Positions 7,849 through 16,973 of a stretch of 64,000 nt of DNA are shown piece by piece (the stretch's first letter is position 1; the number at the start of each line of letters is the position of its first letter). The position numbers and the translations under genes were made by a program. A model generated the notes under the pieces. That model saw nothing but the letters and a program-made list of their open reading frames with translations. It searched no databases and was not told where the DNA came from. This stretch comes from an uncultured Neomegalonema sp. (GTDB lineage Bacteria; Pseudomonadota; Alphaproteobacteria; Rhodobacterales; Rhodobacteraceae), in NCBI GenBank assembly GCA_937911325.1, contig CALDSD010000054.1, forward strand, positions 1 to 64,000. Direction: 5' to 3'.

Positions 7849-8760
7849 ATGGGAAGAAACTCAGCCAGCGTGATCGAACGTTTTGCGCCGTCTCCGAACG
7901 GCGCGCTGCATCTGGGGCACGCGTTCTCGGCCTTGACCGCCTGGGATGCGGCTCACGCCGATGGCGGACGCTTCCTTCTGCGGATCGAAGATATCGACCA
8001 GGCGCGCTGTCGCCCCGAGCTTGAAGCGGCGATGTTAGAGGATCTCGAATGGTTGGGGCTGCGTTGGGAAACGCCGGTCCTGCGCCAGTCCGACAGAATG
8101 GGAGCCTACGCCGAGGCGCTGGCGAGCCTCGACGCGCGCGGGTTGCTCTACCCATGCTTTTGCTCGCGGAAGGACATTCAGTCCGTCTTGCAAGCCCCGC
8201 AGGAACAGGCAGGACCGGACGGACCCGCGTATCCCGGCACATGTCGCGACCTTCCCGAGCGCAAGCGTATACAGCGCGAAACCAACGGAGACCCTTTCGC
8301 GCTCAGGCTCAACATGCGCCGGGCGTTCGCCGCGCTCGGCGGCGCTGGAGTTGTGTCAAAGCTCTCATTCATAGCGCTTGGACGGGGTCCGGGAGGCGAC
8401 AGCGGCAAGGTGACGCTCGACCCGTCGTTTCTGATCGACGCCTGCGGCGACGTCGCGCTCGCCCGCAAGGAGATCCCGACGAGCTATCACCTTGCGGTTG
8501 TTCTCGACGACGCGCACCAGGGCGTCACCCACGTCACGCGCGGCGAGGATCTTTTCGCCGCGACGCACGTTCACAGATTGCTGCAAGCCCTGTTGGGACG
8601 GCCGACCCCGCACTATCGCCATCACAAATTGATCCGGGACGAAGATGGCCGACGTCTCGCCAAACGAGACCGGGACGCCGGGATCGCGGAGCTACGCGCC
8701 GGCGGGGCGACGCCAAAGGACATTCGCGAAATGGTCGGATTGCCAGAAGCCCGACCTTAG
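7849..8760 (+). CDS. gluQ: glutamyl-Q tRNA(Asp) synthetase
   Basis: A 303-residue truncated glutamyl-tRNA synthetase paralogue that activates glutamate and attaches it to queuosine in the tRNA-Asp anticodon loop. The class I HIGH-type motif is FAPSPNGALHLGHA and the KMSKS-like loop is RLAKRDRD. The catalytic core is followed directly by the end of the protein; the anticodon-binding domain of GltX is absent, as expected. Cysteines in LYPCFCSRKD and the YPGTCRD segment form the zinc site. It ends in a 4-base overlap with the convergent AbrB gene. Confidence 0.95.
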   Translation: MGRNSASVIERFAPSPNGALHLGHAFSALTAWDAAHADGGRFLLRIEDIDQARCRPELEAAMLEDLEWLGLRWETPVLRQSDRMGAYAEALASLDARGLLYPCFCSRKDIQSVLQAPQEQAGPDGPAYPGTCRDLPERKRIQRETNGDPFALRLNMRRAFAALGGAGVVSKLSFIALGRGPGGDSGKVTLDPSFLIDACGDVALARKEIPTSYHLAVVLDDAHQGVTHVTRGEDLFAATHVHRLLQALLGRPTPHYRHHKLIRDEDGRRLAKRDRDAGIAELRAGGATPKDIREMVGLPEARP

Positions 8761-9824
8761 TCGTCCCAGCGCCTTTGCAGCCAGGCGGCGAAGAACGGCG
8801 TGGCGACCAAGATAAACATGATCCGCGCAAGGTGATGGGTCGCGACGAAGCTCGGATCAGCGTCGACCGCGATCGCGATGATGCTCATCTCGGCGACGCC
8901 GCCCGGAGCGTAAGCGAGCAGAGCCGCAAAAAGATCAACGCCGACAAGGCCCACCGCGACCAACGCGAAAACCGCCGCAATCGCGGACAGCAGAGCCGTT
9001 CCAAGCACGGTCCAGCCCGCGACCGCGAGAAACACCCGAAGCTCCACCCCCTTGAAGCGGCAGCCGATCGCAGCGCCGGTGACGACGAGCGCGATCTTCA
9101 CCAGCCAGGGCGGCAAGACACCGTCGACCACGCCGCTCATTCTGAGGAACGCGCTCGCCAACACGGGTGCGATCAGGAGCGGCAAAGGCACGCCCATCTT
9201 CGTCAAAACCCACGCCATCGCGAAGCTCGTCAAGACGAGCACGAGGAAATCGTCGCCCGCGGCGAGGTCTTCCGGCGTCGTCAAGAGATCCGGTTCGGCG
9301 TACCCCATCACCCCGAAAGCGATCGCCGGCGCGGATAGGACCAGCAGAGTGATCCTGAGGCTCTGAGCCAGCGCGACCTTCCGTGGGTCGCCGCCAAGCT
9401 CTCCGGAGAACAGGATCACCGCCGACAGGCCGCCCGGAACCGCAGAAAACAGAGCCGTAAGCCGATCCATGCGGGCGACGTGATGATAAAACAAGAAGCA
9501 GATCCAGGCGGCGACCGGCACATAGAGCATCGACAGGAGAATTGTGGCGGGCCATTGCATCAGCCGCTCCGCAGCGCCGCTTTCGAACGACTCGCCCAAG
9601 AAGAGACCAACGACGAACAAGCCCGCTGTTCGGAGCTTCATCGGCCCTTCGACAGGAGCGCCCGCGATGCTCGCAATCATGCAGGCGAAGAGGGATCCCA
9701 ACATGAAGGCGAGCGGGACGTTCAACCAGAACGCGACGACGCCGCCCGCGCCGCCAATGGCCAGCGCGAGTCCGACCCGCAGCGTGTAGGGGCGCGTGGG
9801 CATTTGGAACGGCAACCGCATCAT
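8757..9824 (-). CDS. AbrB family membrane transporter
   Basis: A polytopic inner-membrane protein of about 355 residues with two homologous halves, matching the AbrB family (PF05145). It has about ten hydrophobic segments. The first repeat has SAVPGGLSAVILFSGELGGD and the second AYAPGGVAEMSIIAIAVDAD, followed by FVATHHLARI. These Pro-Gly-Gly loops are the family hallmark. E. coli AbrB is proposed to help with ammonia monooxygenase-like functions, but the transported molecule is unknown. No strong ribosome site marks the start; a GTG at 9845 and an ATG at 9803 are alternatives. Confidence 0.85.
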   Translation of the reverse strand: MMRLPFQMPTRPYTLRVGLALAIGGAGGVVAFWLNVPLAFMLGSLFACMIASIAGAPVEGPMKLRTAGLFVVGLFLGESFESGAAERLMQWPATILLSMLYVPVAAWICFLFYHHVARMDRLTALFSAVPGGLSAVILFSGELGGDPRKVALAQSLRITLLVLSAPAIAFGVMGYAEPDLLTTPEDLAAGDDFLVLVLTSFAMAWVLTKMGVPLPLLIAPVLASAFLRMSGVVDGVLPPWLVKIALVVTGAAIGCRFKGVELRVFLAVAGWTVLGTALLSAIAAVFALVAVGLVGVDLFAALLAYAPGGVAEMSIIAIAVDADPSFVATHHLARIMFILVATPFFAAWLQRRWDD

Positions 9825-9896
9825 TGGGCTATGCGCGCCGGTCACCGTTTTGACAAGCCGACTGAAAGCCGCTGCGACACTCGTCTTCCGCCGGGC

Positions 9897-10901
9897 CTAT
9901 AGATCGCTTCGACGGTCTTTGAGCGGACTGACGCCGAAATGTTCGCGATAGACTTTCGAAAAGTGGCTGTGGCTGCCGAAGCCAGACGCCAGCGCGACGT
10001 CGATAACCTTGCTGGGGGTCTGACGAAGCAGGTTGCGAGCGTAGCGCAGTCGAATGTCGCGGTAAAAATCTGTGGGCGACTGGCCGGTATGCTCTCGGAA
10101 AAGCCGATGCAGTTGGCGGCGCGTCAGCCCCACGGTCGTGGCGATCTCGATCATCGAGAGCGGCGCGTCCAGGTTGTGCTCCATCGCTTCGATCGCCTCG
10201 GCCAGAGCGCCCGAGCGCGACTTTGCGCGGAACAGCGCCGCCGACGTCTGCCGATCAAGCGTGGTGCGCACCCGATCGACCAGCATCTGTTCGGCGGCCT
10301 TGGCGGCGATGTCCGGACCCAGGTCGTCAGCGACGATCCGCAAAAACATGTCGACGGTGGCGGCTCCGCCGGCGCAGGTTTGGCGATCCCGGTCGATCAC
10401 ATAGAGCCGATCCGTCAGCGCCACGTCGGGCCACATCTCTTCGAACGCGCCGGCGTATTCCCAATGCACCGCGCACTCATACCCTTCCAACAGGCCCGCG
10501 CGCGCCAGGACGAACGCTCCCGCCGAGATGCCGCCAAGATCGGTGCCGCGCCGCCCAACCTTGCGCAGCCACCCCAAGATCTTGTCATCCGTGACCCGTT
10601 CCGGGTGGAAGCCGCAGACGACAAACAGTTTCCAGGGGCGCGCGGTTTCCTCGAGCGCGCGGTCCGCCTTGATCTCCAGTCGATTGGACGACATCGCCGG
10701 ATCGCCGTCTTCGGTGTAGACGCGAGTAAGGTATCGCCTGCGTCCGGCGAACCGGTTGGCGTGTCGCAGGACATCGATCGCCGAACTCAGCGTGTAGAGC
10801 GCGAAATCGTGAATGAGCAGAAAACCGACTTCCAGAAGTTGGTCGTCATCAGCCAACCGATCGGCCTCGAGCGGTCGCTCGCCGTTTTCAACCGCAGCCA
10901 T
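9897..10901 (-). CDS. GlxA family AraC-type transcriptional regulator
   Basis: A 334-residue regulator with an N-terminal class I amidotransferase-like (DJ-1/PfpI) domain and a C-terminal AraC double helix-turn-helix. The first half contains WKLFVVCGFHPE and GGISAGAFVLARAGLLEGY, with Ser where PfpI enzymes have a nucleophilic Cys, so it senses rather than catalyses. The second half has LSMIEIATTVGLTRRQLHRLF and the terminal GFGSHSHFSKVYREHFG. Relatives control glycine betaine, carnitine or arginine catabolism. The ATG at 10901 is preferred because GAGG lies 9 bases upstream; an ATG five codons earlier has none. No obvious target operon is adjacent. Confidence 0.9.
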   Translation of the reverse strand: MAAVENGERPLEADRLADDDQLLEVGFLLIHDFALYTLSSAIDVLRHANRFAGRRRYLTRVYTEDGDPAMSSNRLEIKADRALEETARPWKLFVVCGFHPERVTDDKILGWLRKVGRRGTDLGGISAGAFVLARAGLLEGYECAVHWEYAGAFEEMWPDVALTDRLYVIDRDRQTCAGGAATVDMFLRIVADDLGPDIAAKAAEQMLVDRVRTTLDRQTSAALFRAKSRSGALAEAIEAMEHNLDAPLSMIEIATTVGLTRRQLHRLFREHTGQSPTDFYRDIRLRYARNLLRQTPSKVIDVALASGFGSHSHFSKVYREHFGVSPLKDRRSDL

Positions 10902-10974
10902 TCGCGTCGACCTCATCTAACTCGGGAGTTGACCGCTTTCCGACGTTAAGCCGATGAGCACGGCGCGCAAGGGG

Positions 10975-11340
10975 TCACTTGAGCGGCGTCGCCAGCTCCA
11001 CGGTTTCGCCGTCGCGCGCCGCCCTGTAGAAACACGACCGCCGGTTGGTGTGACACGCAGGCCCGGTCTGATCGACCAGCAGCAAGAGGCAGTCATTGTC
11101 ACAATCGAAGCGAAAGTCCACCAACCTCTGCGTATGCCCGGAGGTATCGCCCTTTCGCCAGAACTCCTGCCGGGACCGGGACCAGTAGACCACCCGTCCA
11201 TGCGCCAGCGTTTCGCGGATCGAAGCAGCGTTCATCCAGGCCATCATGAGCACTTCGCCCGTGTCATGCTGCTGGGCGATCGCCGGTATCAGGCCATTGG
11301 CGTCATACGCCAGGTCATCTGGATCAAACGGACCATTCAT
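10975..11340 (-). CDS. hisI: phosphoribosyl-AMP cyclohydrolase
   Basis: HisI, the third enzyme of histidine synthesis, opens the purine ring of phosphoribosyl-AMP. The core GEVLMMAWMN and VVYWSRSRQEFWRKG is followed by the metal site DCDNDC and the zinc cysteines in GPACHTNRRSCFY. Length from the chosen Met is 121 residues, close to the family norm of about 130. An ATG at 11376 would add 12 residues. It stands alone, away from other his genes, and is divergent from the Fe-S scaffold gene; that pairing is frequent in alphaproteobacteria. Confidence 0.94.
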   Translation of the reverse strand: MNGPFDPDDLAYDANGLIPAIAQQHDTGEVLMMAWMNAASIRETLAHGRVVYWSRSRQEFWRKGDTSGHTQRLVDFRFDCDNDCLLLLVDQTGPACHTNRRSCFYRAARDGETVELATPLK

Positions 11341-11420
11341 AGAATTCGTCACTTTGGCCTCTTTTCGAGCAGGCATGTCAGAGCTACGTTCCGAGCTAGT
11401 CGGTTCAAAAAGGACGCGCA

Positions 11421-11882
11421 ATGGCGGACGCGGATCTTATCAAGCTTTATTCGGAGCGCATTCTGGCGCTTGCAGCGAACATGCCGCATTCCGAGCGCTT
11501 GGATGCGCCACAGGCTTCAGCGAACAAGCGCTCGCCGCTCTGCGGTTCGACCGTGACGATCGATGTCGCGGTCGAGGACGGACGGCTGTCCGGTTTGGGG
11601 ATGGACGTCAAGGCCTGCGCGCTGGGCCAAGCCTCGGCGGCGGTGCTGGCGAAGTCTGCGATTGGGCTGACCCGTGATCAGATCGCCGACGCTCGGGACG
11701 CGCTCAAGGCGATGCTCAAGGAAGGGGCCGACGCCCCGTCGGGCGCTTTTGCCGAGTTGGAGGTGCTGACGCCCGCCAAGGAGTACAAAAACCGCCACGC
11801 CTCGATCCTTTTGGCCTGGGAGGCCACCGTCGAGGCGATGGACAAGGCTCAGGCAGACGCCAGCGCGATCGAACACGCCTGA
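11421..11882 (+). CDS. iron-sulfur cluster scaffold-like protein (IscU/NifU-N fold)
   Basis: A 153-residue protein of the IscU-like alphaproteobacterial group usually encoded beside folE/hisI/yidD. It has two conserved cysteines, in KRSPLCGSTV and VKACALGQASAAVL, set like the first two cluster ligands of IscU. The third ligand region is replaced by a C-terminal tail (EVLTPAKEYKNRHASILL) typical of this subgroup. It may carry or transfer Fe-S clusters in the cytoplasm; direct evidence for the subgroup is thin. The downstream yidD common in other genomes is absent; 6S RNA follows on the other strand. Confidence 0.85.
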   Translation: MADADLIKLYSERILALAANMPHSERLDAPQASANKRSPLCGSTVTIDVAVEDGRLSGLGMDVKACALGQASAAVLAKSAIGLTRDQIADARDALKAMLKEGADAPSGAFAELEVLTPAKEYKNRHASILLAWEATVEAMDKAQADASAIEHA

Positions 11883-11940
11883 CGCGCATTCCAGCCTGGT
11901 TCTGAACGGTCTTCCGACACGGACGGGCAAAGGCGAAGGC

Positions 11941-12099
11941 GGCGGGACCATCATGGGCCGTGGGATTTTTGTTTCCCGCGGACCTGGCTAACCAGGTGGG
12001 CGCCAGGTGCGTTAGGCCACAGCCAGTCGCAGAGCCAGCTCCCATGCGAGAAATTAAGGCCCCCGGAAACAAGTACCCACGCACCGGACAGAACCCGCC
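11941..12099 (-). ncRNA. ssrS: 6S RNA
   Basis: The minus strand after zapA folds as a long 6S-type hairpin. The closing stem pairs GGCGGG (12099-12094) with CCCGCC (11946-11941). Inside it GTGGG pairs with CCCAC, and GTTTCC with GGAAAC. A large asymmetric internal bulge holds CTTAATTTCTCGC, the promoter-mimicking region that binds the housekeeping RNA polymerase. The apical arm contains CACCTGG...CCAGGT. Length of about 159 nt and a position directly downstream of zapA match alphaproteobacterial ssrS. Ends are estimated from the closing stem. Confidence 0.85.
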
Positions 12100-12169
12100 A
12101 GGGCGATCATATAGGCGGCCTCGCGTTGATGAGAAGTGAAGTTTGACCCGCCGTCGCCCGAGCAAGGCG

Positions 12170-12544
12170 TTAAGCTTTCTCGTCGCGCAGTCTTTCGGCC
12201 ATGCGCTCCATACGATCTGCGGCCAGGTTCAGAAGGTCCGCCGCCTCTTCTTCAGCCCCCTTTTTCGCCTCCGCCGCCTCGATCGCCTGAGCAGCGGCGG
12301 GGTTGTCGGCCTTCAGCGCCGCGTCGAGCGAGCGCAGTTTCGCCTTTGCGTCGGCCAGTTCGTCGCCGCACATCAAGGCGATCATCAGCATGAGCCGGCT
12401 TTCGGGAACATCTTGGGCTCCGGTCCCGAAGCTGCGCGCGTAACCGTCCAGCATCGCCGCCACCTCACGCAACCGGGCTTCCTGGCCTTCCTCACAGGCG
12501 AGCTTGTAGGTTCGGTTCAGAATACTGACTTCAACGTCGGGCAT
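12170..12544 (-). CDS. zapA: cell division protein ZapA
   Basis: A 124-residue ZapA, which cross-links FtsZ filaments at the division ring. The N-terminal globular part begins VEVSILNRTYKLACEEGQEARL, the family signature, followed by the MLMIALMCGDELADAKAKL segment. The rest, about residues 65-120, is a charged coiled coil. It lies 6 bases after a DUF4164 gene and just before 6S RNA, the standard alphaproteobacterial order. A 5-formyl-THF cyclo-ligase gene, often next, is missing here. Confidence 0.93.
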   Translation of the reverse strand: MPDVEVSILNRTYKLACEEGQEARLREVAAMLDGYARSFGTGAQDVPESRLMLMIALMCGDELADAKAKLRSLDAALKADNPAAAQAIEAAEAKKGAEEEAADLLNLAADRMERMAERLRDEKA

Positions 12545-12550
12545 GTCCGC

Positions 12551-12838
12551 TCAGCTCCCGCCGGATGTCGCTTCGTCATCCAGCGCTTCTCGAAGGGCGG
12601 CGATCGCGAAGTCCACCTTCTCGATGGCTTCTTCGCGCAAGGTCGCGTCGCGACGCCGTGCGATCTGCAAGCTGTCGTTCTCCGCCATCAATCGGCCCAG
12701 CTCGTCGCGCATCGCGCCCGCATCATCCGTCGTCGCCGCGGAAATTGATCGGCTCGCCTTCACCGCCGAAGCGCTTTCAAGCGCGTCCAACGCTGTCTGG
12801 AAGCGTCGCTTCGCTTTGTCTAACTCAGAGCCGCTCAC
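12551..12838 (-). CDS. DUF4164 family coiled-coil protein
   Basis: A 95-residue protein matching the DUF4164 group (PF13747), always found just upstream of zapA in this class. It starts with a helix LDKAKRRFQTALDALESA, has a polar linker, then DELGRLMAENDSLQIARRRD, a coiled coil with a ZapB-like look. The protein has no membrane segment. It probably acts with ZapA in division-ring assembly, inferred from synteny. It is divergent from tkt; the 206 bases between should hold both promoters. Confidence 0.88.
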   Translation of the reverse strand: MSGSELDKAKRRFQTALDALESASAVKASRSISAATTDDAGAMRDELGRLMAENDSLQIARRRDATLREEAIEKVDFAIAALREALDDEATSGGS

Positions 12839-13044
12839 CGCGCTCTCTCTCTCGCATACCGCACTCTATGACGCTGGTATTTACCATGAGGTTCTTGCGC
12901 TTCGCCAGCGTGTTGGCCGTGTTTGCGCCGCCATGCGGCCATTCGGCGCCGCTCGGCGGTTGACACGCAGCGCGGGGTTCGAAAACGTCGCGCCGAGTTT
13001 CAGAACCCGATTGTATCGTCAACGCCCCTCCGAAAAGGCCGAAA

Positions 13045-15075
13045 ATGTCGAGTAAACCCTCCCCTCGCGAGAGCCATCCAGGATACTGGAAGATGGCCAG
13101 CGCGATCCGCGCCTTGTCGATGGACGCCGTTCAAGCAGCGAAATCCGGCCATCCAGGCATGCCTATGGGAATGGCGGACGTGGCGACGGTTCTGGTCGAC
13201 AGGCATCTCATGTTCGACCCGGTGGCTCCCGACTGGCCGGACCGGGACCGGTTTGTCCTGTCGGCCGGTCACGGCTCCATGCTGCTTTACAGCCTGCTGC
13301 ACCTCTCCGGCTATGCCGAGATGCCGATCGAGGAGATCAAGAACTTTCGCCAGCTGCATTCGAAAACGGCGGGCCACCCCGAGTTTGGCGAGGCGGCCGG
13401 GATCGAGACGACCACCGGCCCGCTCGGGCAAGGGCTCGCGACCGCGGTTGGAATGGCGATCGCGGAGAAGCTTCAAGCCGCGCGCCTCGGCTCGAAGATC
13501 GCAGATCACAAAACCTATGTGATCGCCGGCGACGGTTGTCTGATGGAGGGCGTCAGCCAGGAGGCGATCACCCTGGCCGGTCACCTGAAACTCTCCAAAC
13601 TGATCGTCTTGTTCGACGATAACGGTATCTCGATCGACGGTTCTGTGTCGCTGTCCGACTCCACCGATCAGCTGAAACGGTTCGAGGCGTCAGGCTGGGA
13701 GGTTTTGAGCATCGACGGCCACGACTACGCCGAGATCGACGCGGCGCTGACGGAAGCGCAGAAAGCCAAAGCGCCGGTTCTGATCGCCTGCAAAACCGTG
13801 ATCGGGTTCGGCTCGCCCGCCAAGGGCGGCACCGCTGGCGCCCATGGGGCCCCGCTCGGCGATGAGGAGATCGCAGTCGTCCGCAAAGAGATCGGGTGGA
13901 AACACAAGCCGTTCGACATCCCCAAAGACGTCTACGAGATGTGGCGGGCTGAGGGCCCCAAACGCGGCGCCGCCGCGCGCTCCGAATGGGAAGGTCGGTT
14001 CGCCAAGCTTTCTGAACGAAAGCGCAAAGAGTTTGAGCGCGCTCTTTCGGGCGAGCTTCCAGGCAAGCTCTCGGCCGCGATCAAGAACTTCAAAAAGCAG
14101 ATTTCAGACGAAAAGCCGTCGGTCGCGACCCGTAAGGCGAGCCAGAATGTGCTGGAGGTGGTCAACGACGTGATCCCTGAGACCATCGGCGGCTCCGCCG
14201 ATCTCACTGGCTCAAACAACACCAAGACCGGCGAGTTGGGCGTCGTCTCGGCGGACAGCTTCGATGGTCGCTACATTCACTACGGCATCCGCGAGTTTGG
14301 CATGGCGGCGGCGATGAACGGCATCGCGCTGCACGGCGGTTTCATTCCTTACGGCGGCACGTTTCTGGTGTTCGCCGACTATTGTCGCCCCGCCATCCGC
14401 CTGTCGGCGTTGATGAAGCAACGGGTCGTTTACGTGATGACCCACGACTCGATCGGTCTGGGCGAAGACGGTCCGACGCACCAGCCTGTCGAGCATCTTG
14501 CGAGCTTGCGGGCGATGCCGAACATCAACGTGTTCCGCCCCGCGGACTCCGTTGAAACCGCCGAGTGCTGGGAGCTGGCGCTTCAAACGACAGACAAACC
14601 GTCGGTGATCGCGCTGACGCGGCAGAACTTGCCGACCGTGCGCGGCGACCACACGACCAAGAACCTGTGCGCGCAAGGGGCCTATGTGCTGGAGGAGGCG
14701 AGCGCGTCGCGCAAGGCGATCATCCTCGCCAGCGGTTCGGAGGTCGAGATCGCGCTTCAGGCGCGCAAGTTGCTGCTCGAGGACGGCATCGGGGCGCGCG
14801 TCGTCTCCTGCCCGTCCCTGGATGTCTTCGCGGAGCAGGACGAGGCGTATCGGCGCCGGGTGCTGCCGCGCGGACCCGTTCGCGTGGCCGTCGAGGCCGG
14901 CTCCCAATTCGGCTGGGAGCGCTGGATCCACGGCGAAGGCGGCGACTACCGCAAGGCCGGGTTCGTCGGTATGGAGAGCTTCGGCGCCTCCGCCCCGATC
15001 AAGGACCTCTACGAGCATTTCGGGATCACGGCAGAAGCGGTGGCTGCGAAGGTTCGCGCGCTCGTCAAAGGATAA
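13045..15075 (+). CDS. tkt: transketolase
   Basis: A full-length 676-residue thiamine-diphosphate transketolase of the pentose phosphate and Calvin-type interconversions. The substrate loop is [18 protein letters not shown]. The TPP/Mg motif begins [13 protein letters not shown] and ends near [10 protein letters not shown]. The pyrimidine-domain motif is [18 protein letters not shown]. The C-terminal regulatory domain ends with [13 protein letters not shown]. The start is supported by AAAAGG just upstream. It sits upstream of gap and pgk as in many alphaproteobacteria, but about 6 kb away here, with an SDR/LysR pair, tag and a secretion pair between. Confidence 0.97.
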   Translation: MSSKPSPRESHPGYWKMASAIRALSMDAVQAAKSGHPGMPMGMADVATVLVDRHLMFDPVAPDWPDRDRFVLSAGHGSMLLYSLLHLSGYAEMPIEEIKNFRQLHSKTAGHPEFGEAAGIETTTGPLGQGLATAVGMAIAEKLQAARLGSKIADHKTYVIAGDGCLMEGVSQEAITLAGHLKLSKLIVLFDDNGISIDGSVSLSDSTDQLKRFEASGWEVLSIDGHDYAEIDAALTEAQKAKAPVLIACKTVIGFGSPAKGGTAGAHGAPLGDEEIAVVRKEIGWKHKPFDIPKDVYEMWRAEGPKRGAAARSEWEGRFAKLSERKRKEFERALSGELPGKLSAAIKNFKKQISDEKPSVATRKASQNVLEVVNDVIPETIGGSADLTGSNNTKTGELGVVSADSFDGRYIHYGIREFGMAAAMNGIALHGGFIPYGGTFLVFADYCRPAIRLSALMKQRVVYVMTHDSIGLGEDGPTHQPVEHLASLRAMPNINVFRPADSVETAECWELALQTTDKPSVIALTRQNLPTVRGDHTTKNLCAQGAYVLEEASASRKAIILASGSEVEIALQARKLLLEDGIGARVVSCPSLDVFAEQDEAYRRRVLPRGPVRVAVEAGSQFGWERWIHGEGGDYRKAGFVGMESFGASAPIKDLYEHFGITAEAVAAKVRALVKG

Positions 15076-15127
15076 CGCAAAGGGCCGACGCTCGGCGCCG
15101 GCCCCCCTCTCTCACTCGCCAATGCCG

Positions 15128-15889
15128 CTAGAGCTGCGCGAAGCCGCCATCGGCCTGTATCTCGGCTCCAGTGACGAAACTCGCGGCGTCTGACGCGAGA
15201 AACACCATCGGACCAGCGATCTCCTCGGGGCGCCCAAAGCGGCCCAGCGCGACCCGGCCGCCGACACCCGCGGCGAAGCCTTCAAGCTGCTCTTCCGTCA
15301 TTTCGACCTTGTCGAAGAACGGCGTTTGAACGGGTCCCGGCGAGACCGCGTTCACCCGGACGCCGCGCGGCGCCAGCTCTGCCGCGAAGGTCCGCGCCAT
15401 CGAGCGGACAGCCGCCTTCGTCGCCGAGTAGACTGTGGCGCCGGGAAGACCGGTCACGTTCACGACGCTGGTGGTGAAGATCACCGACGCGCCGTCGTTG
15501 AGATGCGGGATCGCTTTGGCGACCGTGAAGTACGCGCCCTTGTAGTTCACCTCCGAGATCAGATCGAAGTGCGCCTCGTCCACGGCTTCCGCCGGCGCGA
15601 AACGGCCAAGTCCTGCGTTCGCGATCAGCACATCGATCTTCCCATGGTGCTGGGCGACGCTCGCATAAAGCCGCTCCAGATCTTCGATCCTGGTGACATC
15701 GCCCTGAACCGTCGACACGTTGGGGCCCAGCGCGCGCTCAGCTTCGGCGAGCTGATTGGCGTTTCGCGAGAAGATGACAACCTTCGCGCCGGCCTCGACG
15801 AGGGCTTGGCTCGTCGCCAGTCCGATGCCCGAGGCGCCGCCAGTGATTACGGCGAGTTTTCCAGTCAGATCAAAACGTTGGGTGCTCAT
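15128..15889 (-). CDS. SDR family NAD(P)-dependent oxidoreductase
   Basis: A 253-residue classical short-chain dehydrogenase. The cofactor loop is TGGASGIG near residue 17, followed by the NAG motif in ANAGLG. The catalytic set is Ser in FTTSVVNV and Tyr/Lys in YSATK. The C-terminal PGPVQTPFF and the ASFVTGAEIQADGG segments are typical. Arg-Asn after the second strand (FSRNANQ) favours NADP. The start has AAGGAA 9 bases upstream. A LysR regulator is divergent with a palindrome between, so the enzyme is probably its target. The substrate is unknown. Confidence 0.93.
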   Translation of the reverse strand: MSTQRFDLTGKLAVITGGASGIGLATSQALVEAGAKVVIFSRNANQLAEAERALGPNVSTVQGDVTRIEDLERLYASVAQHHGKIDVLIANAGLGRFAPAEAVDEAHFDLISEVNYKGAYFTVAKAIPHLNDGASVIFTTSVVNVTGLPGATVYSATKAAVRSMARTFAAELAPRGVRVNAVSPGPVQTPFFDKVEMTEEQLEGFAAGVGGRVALGRFGRPEEIAGPMVFLASDAASFVTGAEIQADGGFAQL

Positions 15890-15953
15890 TTCTTTGGTTC
15901 CTTCAAGCTATGGCGCTGTCCATCAGCGCCGATGACCTGAAGATGGGCCCTGC

Positions 15954-15968
15954 TTCAAAATTCTTGAA
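15954..15968. promoter_or_regulatory. LysR-type operator candidate
   Basis: TTCAAAATTCTTGAA is a perfect palindrome with 5-bp arms and a T-N11-A core, the form of a LysR binding site. It lies in the gap between the divergent SDR and LysR genes, 65 bases from the SDR start and 31 from the regulator start. This is the usual place for an autoregulatory and target site. Confidence 0.55.
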
Positions 15969-15999
15969 ATGGATAGGCGAAACGTTCGATATTTACCTG

Positions 16000-16914
16000 A
16001 TGAATACTGCTGGGCTGGACTTGAACCTGTTGCGCGTCTTTGACGCCGTCTACCGCGAGCGCAACGCCACGCGCGCCGCACGGCGCGTCGGCCTTTCGCA
16101 GCCGGCGGTTTCAAACGCGCTCTCGCGTCTGCGCGCGCAACTTGGCGACGAGCTGTTTCACCGCGCGCCGGAGGGACTGCGACCGACAGCGCGCGCGGAT
16201 GCTCTCGCGGAACCGGTCCGCGCCGCGCTCGGACTGATCGAGGATGCGCTCGAGGGCCCCGAGTTCTTGCCGGCGTTGACCCGCCGAACGTTTCGCGTGG
16301 CGTCCGTCGACTACGCCGTCGCCGTCCTGATGCCGCGCGTGGCCGCGCGACTGGCGCGGGAAGCGCCCAATTCCCGTCTCGTCGTGCTGCCTTCCATCGG
16401 GCGCACGCTGGATCTGCTCGATGACGGCGAGATTGACGTCGGCCTGCTGATCCGCAGCGCGCCGCCGGAGCGCTTTGAAGCCGAACCGATCCTCCGGGAC
16501 GAATATGTCGTCGTCATGCGCCCGACCCATCCGTTAGCCGAGGCGGAGATGACGCTGGCGGCTTATGCAGAGTGGCCGCACCTGTTGATGAGCCCAACCG
16601 CGGAAGTGCGGGGCGTGGTCGACGAACGGCTGGCCAAACAAGGGTTGACGCGGCGCGTTGCGATGGTGGTCACCCAGTTTCCATCGGCGCCCCCGATCCT
16701 TGAGACGACGGACATGATCCATACCTGCCCGCGCCGCATCGCCGACATCTACGCCAAAAGGTTCGGACTGGCGATCCGGCCGACGCCCTTCGACACGCAT
16801 CGCGGCGCCGGACCCGTCTCGATGATCTGGCGCCGTCGCCTCGGGGAGAGCGCCGCGACCTCGTGGTTCCGGAAGGTCCTTCTTGAAGAGGCCGCGACCG
16901 TGCTTGAGAGCTGA
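16000..16914 (+). CDS. LysR family transcriptional regulator
   Basis: A 304-residue LysR regulator. The winged helix begins LDLNLLRVFDAVYRERNATRAARRVGLSQPAVSNALSRL as a standard LysR reader, followed by the linker helix and a periplasmic-binding-like effector domain (FRVASVDYAVAVLMPRVAARL) as in the NodD/LinR/PcpR branch. The ATG at 16000 puts the helix-turn-helix at the normal distance from the N-terminus; an upstream ATG at 15910 would add 30 unrelated residues and cover the palindrome. It is divergent from an SDR gene, its most likely target. Confidence 0.9.
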   Translation: MNTAGLDLNLLRVFDAVYRERNATRAARRVGLSQPAVSNALSRLRAQLGDELFHRAPEGLRPTARADALAEPVRAALGLIEDALEGPEFLPALTRRTFRVASVDYAVAVLMPRVAARLAREAPNSRLVVLPSIGRTLDLLDDGEIDVGLLIRSAPPERFEAEPILRDEYVVVMRPTHPLAEAEMTLAAYAEWPHLLMSPTAEVRGVVDERLAKQGLTRRVAMVVTQFPSAPPILETTDMIHTCPRRIADIYAKRFGLAIRPTPFDTHRGAGPVSMIWRRRLGESAATSWFRKVLLEEAATVLES

Positions 16915-16973
16915 TCCCTTGCGAATCCGGGCAAAGCCTGAGAGAACGTATTGTGAACAACGTGGAGGCGACG

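Noticed and set aside
15076-15127. GC-rich run after tkt as terminator
   Set aside because: GGGCC/GGCCC gives only a 5-bp stem with a large loop and a C/T tail rather than a U-run.
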